Shown here: positions 9,310 through 19,135 of the stretch, one piece after another
How positions within the stretch are numbered: position 1 is the first letter of the stretch
Layout of the letters: each line of letters starts with the position of its first letter
Assembly: GCA_024305745.1 (NCBI GenBank)
Contig: JAHRBS010000004.1
Span: forward strand, 1,054,001-1,118,000
Origin: Polyporus tsugae
Taxonomy: Eukaryota; Basidiomycota; Agaricomycetes; Polyporales; Polyporaceae
Length of the DNA: 64,000 nt
Direction of reading: 5' to 3'
The notes under the pieces: generated by a model
Seen by the model: only the letters and a program-made list of their open reading frames with translations
What the model was told of the DNA's origin: nothing
Database searches by the model: none
Made by a program: the position numbers and the translations under genes

Positions 9310-12300
9310 TTAGAACCGCATTGGACGCTGCACGTGCTGGTTCTTGTAGTAATAGTCGATTTTCTGTACTGGGTTCGTCATTTGTATATGAAGTAAATCA
9401 TGATGGTCAACACTTTCATATACCGGTACAGTTAATCAGCAAGCAGCGACATAAGGACATTGTAGCTATGGTAGATAGCGGTGCTACTACTAAGTTCCTA
9501 CATAGACGATTCATAGAACAGAATAGGGTTACGACAAGGAAGTTGGCAAGGCCAATTCCTCTGCACAACATCGACGGTTCAGAAAACTGTGATGGTATGA
9601 TCACAGAGGTTGCCGTGTTGGATATGGCAATCAGAGACCACAGGGAGAAGGTGGTCTTTGTAGTGACGGATATAGGAAAAGAGGATGTCATCATCGGCCT
9701 GGACTGGCTACGTGAGCACAACCCTGAAGTAGACTGGGAACGTGGCTCGCTACACCTGTCGAGATGTCCAGAGACATGCCCGGCTAACCAGAGAACCTCT
9801 GAACCTGTCAAGACCAAAGCGCATGATACGGAGGTACAGCTTATGGCATGCCACGGTCCTCGACGGACAAAGAAGGTTAGGAAGGTTGGAAGGGTGCGTG
9901 CGGCTGTGACGACCGAGAAGAAGGAGGAGGATAGGCCCTGGCCGCCAGGATTCCTGCTGCGGTGGGATGGAACTGAGACATCTCTTCTCAATGCATGGGA
10001 GGATGGACAACACCTTTATGGTGCTCCGCAACTGTTTGCTTCAGCGACATACACATATTTGCAACAACTCGCTGAGCAAGAGTACCAGAAGAAGGAAGTC
10101 CGCCACGTCGAAGAGATTGTACCCGAGCGCTATCACGAATACCTGCATGTGTTCTCGAAAGAGGCGTCCGAACGTTTGCCAGAACACGGACCCTATGACC
10201 ATGCGATAGAACTCGTGCCCGATGCAAAGATGTTCCATTCCCGCATGTACCCCCTATCACCCAGTGAACAAGGAGAGCTTGACAAGTTTCTCGCTGAGAA
10301 CTTGGCCAAAGGCTATATTCAAGAGTCGAAGTCGCCAATGTCATTGCCGTTCTTCTTTGTCAAGAAGAAGGATGGTAGCCTGTGTCCAGTCCAGGACTAC
10401 CAGCAACTCAACGAGATCACCATTAAGAACCATTACCCACTACCATTGGTATCGGATCTGATGGATCGACTCAAGAAGGCCAAGTACTTCACAAAGCTCA
10501 ATATTTGCTGGGGGTACAACAATGTGCGGGTTAAGGCCAGCGATGAGTGGAAGGCTGCCTTTGTGACCAATTGAGGGCTGTTCGAGCTGAACGTTATGTT
10601 CTTTGGGCTAGCCAATTCGCCCAGCACATTCTCTGCGCTCATGAACAACATCTTCAAGGACCTCATCATACTTGGCAAAGTCACTATCTACCTCGACAAC
10701 ATCCTCATATTCACCGACAGTCTTGAGGAACGCCGCACGTTGGTGCACGAGGTCCTGAAACGTGTTAAGGAGAACGATCTGTTCTGCAAGCCAGAGAAGT
10801 GCGAGTTTGAACAGCCTAAGGTGGAATACCTCAGTGTACTCATCTCGGAGAACTGCATAGAGATGGACCCGGTGAAGGTGAAGGGTATCGCAGATTGGCC
10901 TGTCCCTCAGAATGCCACGGATGTACAGAAGTTCCGCAGTTTTGCAAACTTCTATCAGCAGTTCATAAAGGACTTTAGTGCCATCTGCAAACCCTTGGAT
11001 CGCCTCATGAGCAATGCGCCATGGCAATGGGGAGACGAAGAGCAGTCTGCCTTTGACGAACTCAAGCGCTGCTTCACCAGAAGCCCTGTCCTGACGATCT
11101 ATGATCCAGACTGCAACACCCGCATCAAAGTCAACGCATCTGGCTTCACTACGGGCACGGTTCTGTCTCAGGAGAGGGAAGACATCAAGTGGCACCTCAT
11201 CGCTTTTCACTCTGAGTCGATGAACAATGCTGAATACAACTATGAGATCTACGACAAGGAGATGCTCACCATCATTCGTGCCCTGCAGGCCTGGCGTCAC
11301 TATCTCGAGGGTCTCCCCAGTGTGTTCGAAATCCAGTCGGACCACAAGAACCTCGAGTATTGGCGCACAGCACAGAACCTCACACACAGGCAGGCACAAT
11401 GGGCTCTCTATCTGTCACGATTCAACTTTATCATCTTGCACAAGCCTGGGACGTCTAATGGTAGAGCCAATGCACTGTCGAGACAGCCCGACCACCAGCA
11501 TGAGGATGCAGATGACAATCTCGGTCGAGTCTTGTTGCAGCCAGAATGTTTCCGAGTACTGGCAGCCAAGAGAGGGCATCTATCGGTGGTTCCAGAGAAG
11601 GCACTGCTTCGACGCATCCACGAATGCGGAGAGCGCGAGCAGGAGGTCGTGGAGGCACTCAGTAAACTGGACAAACTTGGACCAGCGTGTCTTCAGAATG
11701 ACTTGGTGGACTGGAACAGTGAGCAAGGCCTGCTACTGTACCGAGGCAAAGTCTATGTCCCCAAGGATGATGCGCTGCGTGCTGAGATTGTACGCATCCA
11801 CCATGACCTCCCGCCCGCTGGAAACCCTGGGCAGTCGAAGACGTTGGAGTTGGTCATGCAAAACTACTGGTGGCCGGGCATGGCAAAGTTCATTAAGGAT
11901 TATGTTGAGACCTGCGACACCTGTCACCGCGGCAAGGGTTCACATGCCAAACCACATGGTCCTCTTCAACCAAATGAAATCCCTGATGGCCCGGGCCAGA
12001 TTGTGACATGCGACTTCATCACTGGACTCCCAGAGGTGGATGGATACAACGCGCTTCAGCTCATCGCTGATCGGTATAGAAAGATGATACATCTTATTCC
12101 TTGCACCGAGGAGATCAACGCAGAAGGAGCTGCTGACAACTTCATCCGAGAACATTTTCATCTTCACGGGCTACCACGGAAGATCATCTCTGATCGTGGG
12201 CCCAAGTTCTCAAGCAAGCTCTTCCGCGCCATACTCAAGGGACTCGGCATAGAAAGCGCAATGTCCACAGCCTACCACCCGCAGACAGATGGGCAATCAG

Positions 12301-13073
12301 AACGATGGAACCAGGAGATAGAGGTGTACCTTCATATGTTCTGCTCACAGCGCTGCAATGACTGGGTCAAGTGGCTGCCAATTGCAGAGTTCGCCTTTAA
12401 CTCGCACCAGCACTCGTCAACGGGTTACTCACCATTCTACCTCATGTACGGCTACAAACCCTAGTTCCACATTCCGATGTTGCCTACGGCGGTGCCTGCA
12501 GCTGATGAACGCCGGGAGGAGTTGCAACAGGCACGAGAGGATGCAACTGCGGCCTTCACTCTAGCAGCTGAGCGGATGAAGGAATACTATGATCGGTATG
12601 TCCGTGACGCTCCAGAGTTCAAGGAAGGCCAGAAGGTGTGGCTCGACATGAGGAACTTCCGCGTTCCTGGAGTCTCTCGGAAACTGGTGGATCGATACGC
12701 TGGCCCGTATCTGGTTGTACGCAAGGTGGGCAATCTGGCTTACGAGCTCAGACTCCCCAAGGACCTTGTAATCCACCCCGTATTCTACGTCTCTCTCCTG
12801 CTTCCGCACAAGGAGAGTCGACTCCCCGGTTGTCATCCAGCAGAGCCAGCGGCAATTGAGGTGGAGGGGGAGGAAGAGTACAAAGTGGAGGAAGTGTTGG
12901 AGTCGCAGCGGTATGGGCGGTGGAAGAAACTGCAGTACCTCGTACACTGGAAGGGTTGGGGCCCTGAACACGACAGCTGGGAGGATGCAGTGGACCTTAC
13001 AAACGCGCCGCAACTTGTGCAGAGATTCCATTCAATGCACGCAGAGGCACCTGGTCCTCTCAAAAGGACTTAG
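9306..13073 (+). pseudogene. Pol polyprotein with chromodomain, two in-frame stops
   Basis: A single frame runs 9,306-13,073, broken by TGA at 10,572 and TAG at 12,462. Domains in order are: aspartic protease (DSGA near 9,477); reverse transcriptase; RNase H; integrase with a Zn-finger-like part (CDTC) and the DDE core (CDFITG, SDRGPKF, QTDGQSERW); and a C-terminal chromodomain (YLVHWKGWGPEHDSWED), which in chromoviruses guides integration to marked chromatin. Key residues are lost. The RT YxDD box reads YLDN (10,689-10,700), the FTKLD motif reads KLN (10,500), the RNase H aspartate of the DAS motif is Asn (11,133), and DALSR reads NALSR (11,469). Each is a single G-to-A change at a CpG relative to family consensus. 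The product is inactive. Confidence 0.92.
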
Positions 13074-13092
13074 TCGTGAAGGCACGACCCTT

Positions 13093-13102
13093 AGGAGGGG
13101 GG
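13093..13102 (+). promoter_or_regulatory. Polypurine tract
   Basis: AGGAGGGGGG sits three bases before the 3' LTR. This is the plus-strand primer site expected there. Confidence 0.85.
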
Positions 13103-13105
13103 TAT

Positions 13106-13551
13106 TGTCATGAATGTTCCATTTGGCGCCTGCTACCAATGCCTTAGTTTCCTTTTCCAGATGGTCTACTTCTCATGTCGTACTTATTGTTCTCCATTGC
13201 ATTGTATCTCATCCTTTGTTCCTTAGCACAATAGCTCCTTATTGTCCATCGTCGCTATTGTTCCATTCCCATTGTTCACCCATGTCCATAGTTACCTATT
13301 GTCCCCGGGTTCTCATTGTCCTCTACACGTATATAAGGACCTGTACTTCGCTGCCTGGAGACCTTAGTTTCAACCTCTTGTCTCCAGGTAAGCCTCGCTG
13401 TATTTCGCTCGTAGACACCTACTTACTCAATACATCTTGTCTCCAGCCCTGACCGTTGAGCCTTGCTCCGCTCTCGCTGCACAAGTGCTCATTGATGCCC
13501 TTGCTCATCTCGTAAGTCTCCCTGGTCCTTGCTCAACGGCCAGTCATAACA
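13106..13551 (+). repeat. 3' LTR
   Basis: TGTCATGAATG to CATAACA, 446 bp, collinear with the 5' LTR without indels. Differences are transitions, many being CpG in one copy and TpG or CpA in the other. Confidence 0.95.
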
Positions 13552-13814
13552 GTCCAGGAGATGGGGCAAGACGGTGCAAGATGGGTTGGATTAGGCAGGA
13601 ATAGACGGCAAGGACCTGGTGAACCTGCTCAGTTTGTGGGGAATGTCCCGTGTGAACCTACCGCGGCCATCATGTGCGTATCCAAGCTCAGATTAGATGC
13701 GCTCTTCCCGCCTTGTCCAGCCTGACTTAGACACATTTACACAGGAGAATCTGACCTAAATCATCCCCCATCTCAACACGCCTAAATGCCCCTCGTATTA
13801 GACAGGCACAACAG

Positions 13815-14256
13815 TGTTATGACTGGCCATCAAGTAAGGACCAGGGAGACTTACGAGGCAAGCAAGGGCGTCAACGAGCACTTGTGCAGCGAGAGCGGAG
13901 CAAGGCTCAATGGTCATGGCTGGAGACAAGATGTATTGAGCGAGGTAACTAACGAGTGAAATACAGCGAGGCTTACCTGGAGACAAGAGGTCGAAACTGA
14001 GGTCTCCAGGTAGCAAAGTACAGGTCCTTATGTATGTACAGAGGACAATGGGAAACCGGGACAATAGGTGACTATGGTTATGAGAGAACAATAGGAACAT
14101 AACAATAGCGACAATGGACAATAAGGAGCTATTGTGCTAACAAACAGAGAACAAGATACAATGCAATGGAGAACAATAAGTGCGATGTAAAGGGTAGATT
14201 GTCCAGAAAAGGAAACTAAGATGCTGGGTATAGGCGCCAATGGGCCATTCGTAACA
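13815..14256 (-). repeat. Solo LTR (minus orientation)
   Basis: This is the reverse complement of the same LTR family, with TGTTATGACTGG at its left edge and CATTCGTAACA at its right. No internal region adjoins it. The 5-bp flanks AACAG (13,810-13,814) and GACAG (14,257-14,261) match at four of five positions, so they look like a decayed target-site duplication. It probably arose by LTR-LTR recombination. Confidence 0.88.
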
Positions 14257-14460
14257 GACAGCTTCTCCAGGGTTGCTTAGGTTGGATTAGTGCGGCAACA
14301 GGCCGGTTTAGGTGGAAAACCTCGCCTTGCTCCATCTAATCCATCCTGGACGAGATACCAGGCAAACGCAGTGATTACTATAAACTAGGTATATTCGTAC
14401 AAGACCAGTTTTGGTATGAGACTAATACACAATCTGGGTAGATGGATTATGCAGCTTCAT

Positions 14461-15810
14461 TCAAATATCCAGAATGCCATGCTTGAGATGATCCTTCCAC
14501 TTACTTCCCAAACCATCCTCTCCTCCATCAATGTCACTTTTGTCTACCTTACGTTGTACCACAATGCTAGGAACTAGAGAGAAAGCTTTGAGACGCTTAC
14601 TCTCTACGAGCCATGAGTAAGCTTGATCCAGAGCGCGAGAATATGAAAATGGGGGATGAAGGAGATGCAGGAGTAGACGATGAGCACCACTATGGCTTAG
14701 GGCATAAGCATGGGTGCATTTTGGCGCAAACGAAGGATGTATTGTGATGTCCAATGATTCTAGCTGCTGTATCTTGATCAGCGCCGGATAGTGCGATTCG
14801 TTGGACCAGCAATGGCCTAGATAAGTATACTCATAAGCCTCATCATACAAAAGCGAGGCGAGGAACGACTTGCCTAAGAACACGATATCCCAGCCAGATG
14901 GTAGAAAACTCCAGACGAGCTCTACACTCTGACGTATATCGCGCTCCATGTCAATGTCGTCCTCTAGGAATAACGCAGCGCCTCGTGAGCCATGGGCTTG
15001 ACCAGCAAATCGCGCAATAGCAGATATATGAGAATACCAGCACGCGAGCTTTGATGGCGTCAGCAGCATGTGAGTCGCTAGTGAAGGGTGGAATTCAACG
15101 CCGTGGATACGGTTTGCGACTGCGCAAGTCAATGGCATGACGGATGACGAAGCGGTACTGGAAGATTCATGGAGACGAGGCTTTGAGACCACAGGCAGGG
15201 ATTCGTTGGGAGTTAGACAGTGGTCGAATCCAGCTATAGGCGATATGGCAGGATTACCGGCGGGGATGGGAGTGACACAAGGTACAGAGAAAACTGAGGT
15301 ACGTGTTTTGTCCATCAGGGAAGTGTTTGATGTCGAGGTGGTCGCGCCGTCCAAGTCAGGGGACCATTCAAAGAAACGTGCATTGTTCTGTTGTCGAAGA
15401 AAACGCACGCGTTCAGAGACCCCGGTTATGATGGCGTGTTCGGGAGAAATGGCGTCAACGTAGGTCCAGTTGAGCGCAAGGGCGCGACGCAGCTGCTCCA
15501 TAGCGGCACGGCGATCAAGGCGCATAGCGAGGGAGATGACAAAGATCTGGGAGAATACACCAAGCGTTTCGTCGTGGCTTCCGTTGGATGATTGTGGCGA
15601 GATAGTGAAATGTTGGTCGTTGAGAGGATCATGAGACGAGCTGTGGTCATCCGATCCGACCAAGGGACGAAGGCGGGGTGACAATAGGTGGGACGAGCGA
15701 CCGCCAAAGGTGGGAACGATATAAATCGTAGAGACGCAGAGGCAAAGCACCACGACACCCAATGCGACGGGTATGAGGCGGAGCTGTCGCCAAGTCTGTG
15801 CAGCCAGCAT
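14461..15810 (-). CDS. Glycosyltransferase family 25-like, type II membrane protein
   Basis: An uninterrupted 449-codon frame. I chose the Met at 15,810 because it puts a hydrophobic anchor (LIPVALGVVVLCLCVSTIYIV) right at the N-terminus, as in Golgi/ER type II glycosyltransferases. The frame is open to 16,002, so a longer start is possible. GT25 features follow in order: FVISLAMRLDRRAAMEQLR, a WTYVDA motif, a KLACWYSHISA helix and the metal/acid motif LFLEDDIDME (about residue 280). GT25 enzymes transfer galactose or related sugars; the acceptor here is unknown. A Ser/Thr-rich insert separates the first two blocks. It diverges from UTP18. Confidence 0.8.
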   Translation of the reverse strand: MLAAQTWRQLRLIPVALGVVVLCLCVSTIYIVPTFGGRSSHLLSPRLRPLVGSDDHSSSHDPLNDQHFTISPQSSNGSHDETLGVFSQIFVISLAMRLDRRAAMEQLRRALALNWTYVDAISPEHAIITGVSERVRFLRQQNNARFFEWSPDLDGATTSTSNTSLMDKTRTSVFSVPCVTPIPAGNPAISPIAGFDHCLTPNESLPVVSKPRLHESSSTASSSVMPLTCAVANRIHGVEFHPSLATHMLLTPSKLACWYSHISAIARFAGQAHGSRGAALFLEDDIDMERDIRQSVELVWSFLPSGWDIVFLGKSFLASLLYDEAYEYTYLGHCWSNESHYPALIKIQQLESLDITIHPSFAPKCTHAYALSHSGAHRLLLHLLHPPFSYSRALDQAYSWLVESKRLKAFSLVPSIVVQRKVDKSDIDGGEDGLGSKWKDHLKHGILDI

Positions 15811-16101
15811 GTGGAGGAAGACAAGAAAGTGTCGGCAAGGTAAGGCGTGGGCCAAAGCCTGGAGGCCTGGACAGTCGACGGAGGTGGTTGAACGTTGAAC
15901 GGTTACGTTGACGCAGACGTTGCACGTTCGGCCGCGGAACGTTGCTGTTGCGAGTGCGTCTCCGGTCCGTCTCGGTCCGTCTCCTGCCAAATTCAGAACC
16001 AAGAAATTTCAGTCGCGGCGCCTTCCCGGCCTCTGACTCTTCTCTCTCCTCCCCCACCCTCTACCTTTTCCACCTTTTCCACCCCGCGACTTGCCTTCAA
16101 G
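15811..16101. promoter_or_regulatory. Shared upstream region of the GT25 gene and UTP18
   Basis: 291 bp between the two divergent start codons. The stretch just before UTP18 is pyrimidine-rich (CTCTCCTCCCCC, about 16,043-16,054), a common feature of fungal promoters. No TATA box seen. Confidence 0.45.
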
Positions 16102-17852
16102 ATGGGAAAGCACGCACGGAAGAAGCAGAGGACTTCCGACGAATCCCTTATCCACCCTCTCGGTGCGCCGGCCGGCTTTGGAGACCAGGGAGAGAAAGAC
16201 GAAGAAGAGCTGCTCCTCGAGGGCTTCCTTTTCGGCCCAGCCGATGAGCTTGTCACCTCGGCCTCCTCTGACCAACCCAGATTCGTCGAAGACACGGTTC
16301 TCGATGTCGAAGATCACACTCCGGCTCTCACCAGTCGAAAGTCGTCTGTCTGGACCGACTCGGATGACACCAACCTCCAAGTCTCTCTTACGGCAGACAA
16401 GCGACGACGCAAACTACGAGACGTTTTGGTTCAAGACAACGTCGACGGTTGCGAGTACGAACGTCGCCTCCGACGAGAATTCGAGAAAGCGAATCCTTCC
16501 CCAGTGTGGGCTAGGGATGCTCGGAGACTGCCCTATGCTGGCGGCACAGGCAAGCGCATGCGAACGTCGATGGGCTCCGACGTAGAAGAGGAAGAAGACC
16601 AGGCACACGCCGGGCTGGGGTTGGACTATCTGCTATCCGGAGCGGGATCTGTCCTCGATAAACGCCGCGTCAAAACTCTTCCGCAAGGTACCGTCGCGAT
16701 TGAGCGGTTGCGCGATGCGAACCTCTCTGCAAAAGCCGAAGGAGAAGTCAAGGTTGTGCAATTCCATCCTTCGCCGCAAGTTCCCATTCTCCTTACGGCC
16801 AGCTCAGATCGACGATTACGTCTTTTCAATGTACGTGACCCGTCTTCTCTACTGTATTACATCCTGAACCCGTATCAGGTCGACGGCCATACGAACCCAC
16901 ATCTCCACACGTTGCACATCCCTACCTTTCCCTTTACCAATACTGTCTTCCACCCCGGTGGTACCTCCGTTCTCCTCACCGGTCCGCAACCATTCTATTA
17001 CACATATGACCTCCAAACCGGCACTGCGCAACGCTCTCCCCGTGGACTGTGGGGAACCACGTTTGCGAGCAATAGCCAAGGTGCCCAGTATGGGAGCATG
17101 GAGGTGTGTGCGTTCGATCAAACTGGTACTATTCTAGCCGTCGCTGGTCGTAGGGGACACGTGCACCTAGTCGACTGGCGTACTGGAGGTGGACAGGTCG
17201 TAGGGAGCGTGAAGATGAATGCAGGTGCTAAGTCCCTTTGGTGGGTGGGCGAGGAACTATTGACCCTCGGGGAGGATTCGGAGGTTTACGTGTGGAACGT
17301 TGGCCAACGAAAATGCGTTCAACGGTGGAAGGATGATGGGGGATATGGGAGCCAGATCCTGGGCGGGGATCGGTCAGGAAAATATCTAGCCATCGGGTAA
17401 GTAGCTGAGGTGTTTCCATCACCGTTTTCACTGGTCTGACATGATGAAGGTCGAAGGTTGGTTTCGTCAACATCTACGGCGCGGATGCCACACAAGGGAG
17501 CAGCGGAGACCGGCCAAAAGCACTCAAAACCATCGGGAATCTAACGACGACAATCACTTCACTACGATTCAACCATGACTCTCAAATACTCGCTATTGCG
17601 AGCAATGTAAAGAAAGACAACATGCGTTTGGTAATTACTTGGGGCACCATTCTTCGCAGGGTTACTGAATCTTATCCTTCGGACTAGATTCATCTGCCTT
17701 CCCTAACTGCATTTTCGAATTGGCCCACATCGAGCACGCCGCTGGGCCACGTTACGAGTGTGGATTTTTCGGGAGGAAGTAACTATGTCGCCATAGGTAA
17801 CAGCCGGGGTCGAGTGCTGCTGTATCATCTACGGGACTTTAGTACGTTGTAG
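16102..17852 (+). CDS. UTP18: U3 snoRNP-associated WD40 protein Utp18
   Basis: Exons 16,102-17,396, 17,450-17,630 and 17,688-17,852 join in frame to 546 aa. The N-terminal half is charged and disordered, with an LFGPAD motif at residues 43-48. The second half is a WD40 propeller (VKVVQFHPSPQVPILLTASS, RLRLFNV, VCAFDQTGTILAVAGRRGHV, EVYVWNVGQRKCVQRW). The end reads FSNWPTSSTPLGHVTSVDFS and GNSRGRVLLY, typical of Utp18. The protein belongs to the UTP-B part of the small-subunit processome in the nucleolus and acts in 18S rRNA maturation. Yeast Utp18 also recruits the exosome helicase Mtr4. The start ATG follows a pyrimidine-rich leader. It is convergent with TRAPPC6, 55 bp apart. Confidence 0.9.
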
Positions 17853-17907
17853 CTCGCCTTATCAGACACGATATTTGCGTTGTGATGCAAGCGGTTGTAA
17901 GTAGTCG

Positions 17908-18859
17908 TTACGAGCCCTTGGGCAATTTGACTTGGAAGGTGCCTAAAGTAGGATGGCTCTGGATCATGTTTACGGACGTGAGGTGGACCAGGCAGACTTA
18001 CACTGTGGCAATGTTGTGACTTCCGGTATCACTGTAGCCTGGAAACCAAGCCTGGCCAGTGCACCACGGATGATGCCAGCGGGCATAGTAACATACTACG
18101 GGGGTATGGGCATGCGACACTGACGGGAGAAAGTGGACCAAGGACGCACCACTTTGGCTCGTTTGAGCGACTCTGCCCTGCCTTTCCACCCAGAGACACG
18201 AGCAAGGGGTTTGAACGAGTTGTCTTGGAGGACATACACACCCTATGGGGGCTTGAGAGAAAGCAACGATAGTGCGAAGGCGGTCACATACGCGGTGATT
18301 TGTTCTCAAGTTATCTACTTGTTTTTCCCAACAAACATTCCATAAGTCTTTGCATATGAACTTAATCGCATCCAAAGTATCCGAGAAAAGGCCACGGTCG
18401 TGACACAAACTAGAGTGATATCAGAGGGAAATATGGTGGGTAGAAGATGCTGTACACTGACCGCTCGGCCATGTTCGCTCCAACATGCATGCCAATAGCC
18501 TCCAGTCGAGCACGGAGCTCCTCCTCATCCTCCTCTCTAAGGTCTTGGGATATTGAATTATGAGACATGTCGCTACCAACAGAATCCCGAAGTTGAGTTT
18601 TCTTGAGTGCGGGAGGTACCAGGGCAGTGGGAGGCATGAGGCCAGCATCTACCAATTCTTTCTCTACCTTCTTTGCACGAGCAACGGCGACGGCGGAAGA
18701 AGCTCGTAAGGTGTTTACCATCTCGATCACGAAGTAGTCCATGGCTGCACCGTCGACATAACGGGCGAGAGGATCTGCGACGGCAGCGAGGGATGGGACA
18801 GAAGAGGTCGATGAGCTGGGGCGATTCGCTGGGGTTTGGAAAGAATTGCGCGAGGACAT
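17908..18859 (-). CDS. TRS33: TRAPP complex subunit 6 (Trs33/TRAPPC6)
   Basis: Five exons on the minus strand (18,859-18,462, 18,409-18,292, 18,242-18,150, 18,095-18,002, 17,942-17,908) join in frame to 245 aa. Family landmarks are MDYFVIEMVNTL near the N-terminus, ARLEAIGMHVGANMAERL, DAIKFICKDLWNVCWEKQVD, LRTNHRGVYVLQDNSFKPL and MPAGIIRGALARLGF. These are the alpha/beta Bet3-like fold of Trs33. The subunit is a core part of TRAPP, the vesicle-tethering complex and Rab GEF of ER-Golgi traffic. The first 40 residues are a Ser-rich extension. The last exon is only 35 bp. Confidence 0.9.
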
Positions 18860-19135
18860 GTGTGTGTGAGAGGAGAAGAGTAAGTAAGGTGGCTGGTGCG
18901 TTGGGGAGGTGTGGACGGTGGTTAGAAGTTGGGTGTCGAGGGGAAGACGCGCGTCGGGGACTGAGGCTGGCGCGGCCAATGGCAAGGTGGCGTTGGACTC
19001 TGACACTGTCCCTGATCAGTACTGTAAGTTCTCTCCAACCCGAGTCCAACCGCCACAGACTGCCACAGTGCGTATATCCACTCGGTCAATCCTTGGTCCC
19101 AGTTCCATCTTGACCATCGGTCATCGTCTGCGACA
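18860..19135. promoter_or_regulatory. Shared upstream region of TRAPPC6 and UBR1
   Basis: 276 bp between divergent start codons. No specific element recognised. Confidence 0.4.

Larger units (their letters stand above)
6985..13551 (+). mobile_element. Full-length Ty3/gypsy chromovirus, inactivated
   Basis: The element has two 446-bp LTRs (6,985-7,430 and 13,106-13,551), a primer-binding site one base after the 5' LTR, gag, pol in the order protease, reverse transcriptase, RNase H, integrase and chromodomain, and a polypurine tract just before the 3' LTR. That domain order and the C-terminal chromodomain define chromoviruses of the Ty3/gypsy group. The LTRs differ at about 23 positions, by my count all transitions. 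pol has two in-frame stops and several lost catalytic residues, so this copy is dead. The 5-bp flanks (TCTCT left, GTCCA right) do not match, so there is no target-site duplication. Confidence 0.95.

Noticed and set aside
9416..9991. Long antisense frame inside pol
   Set aside because: Mirror of the conserved sense pol coding sequence; the same antisense frame recurs in the fragment at 1-466 only because the sense sequence is shared.
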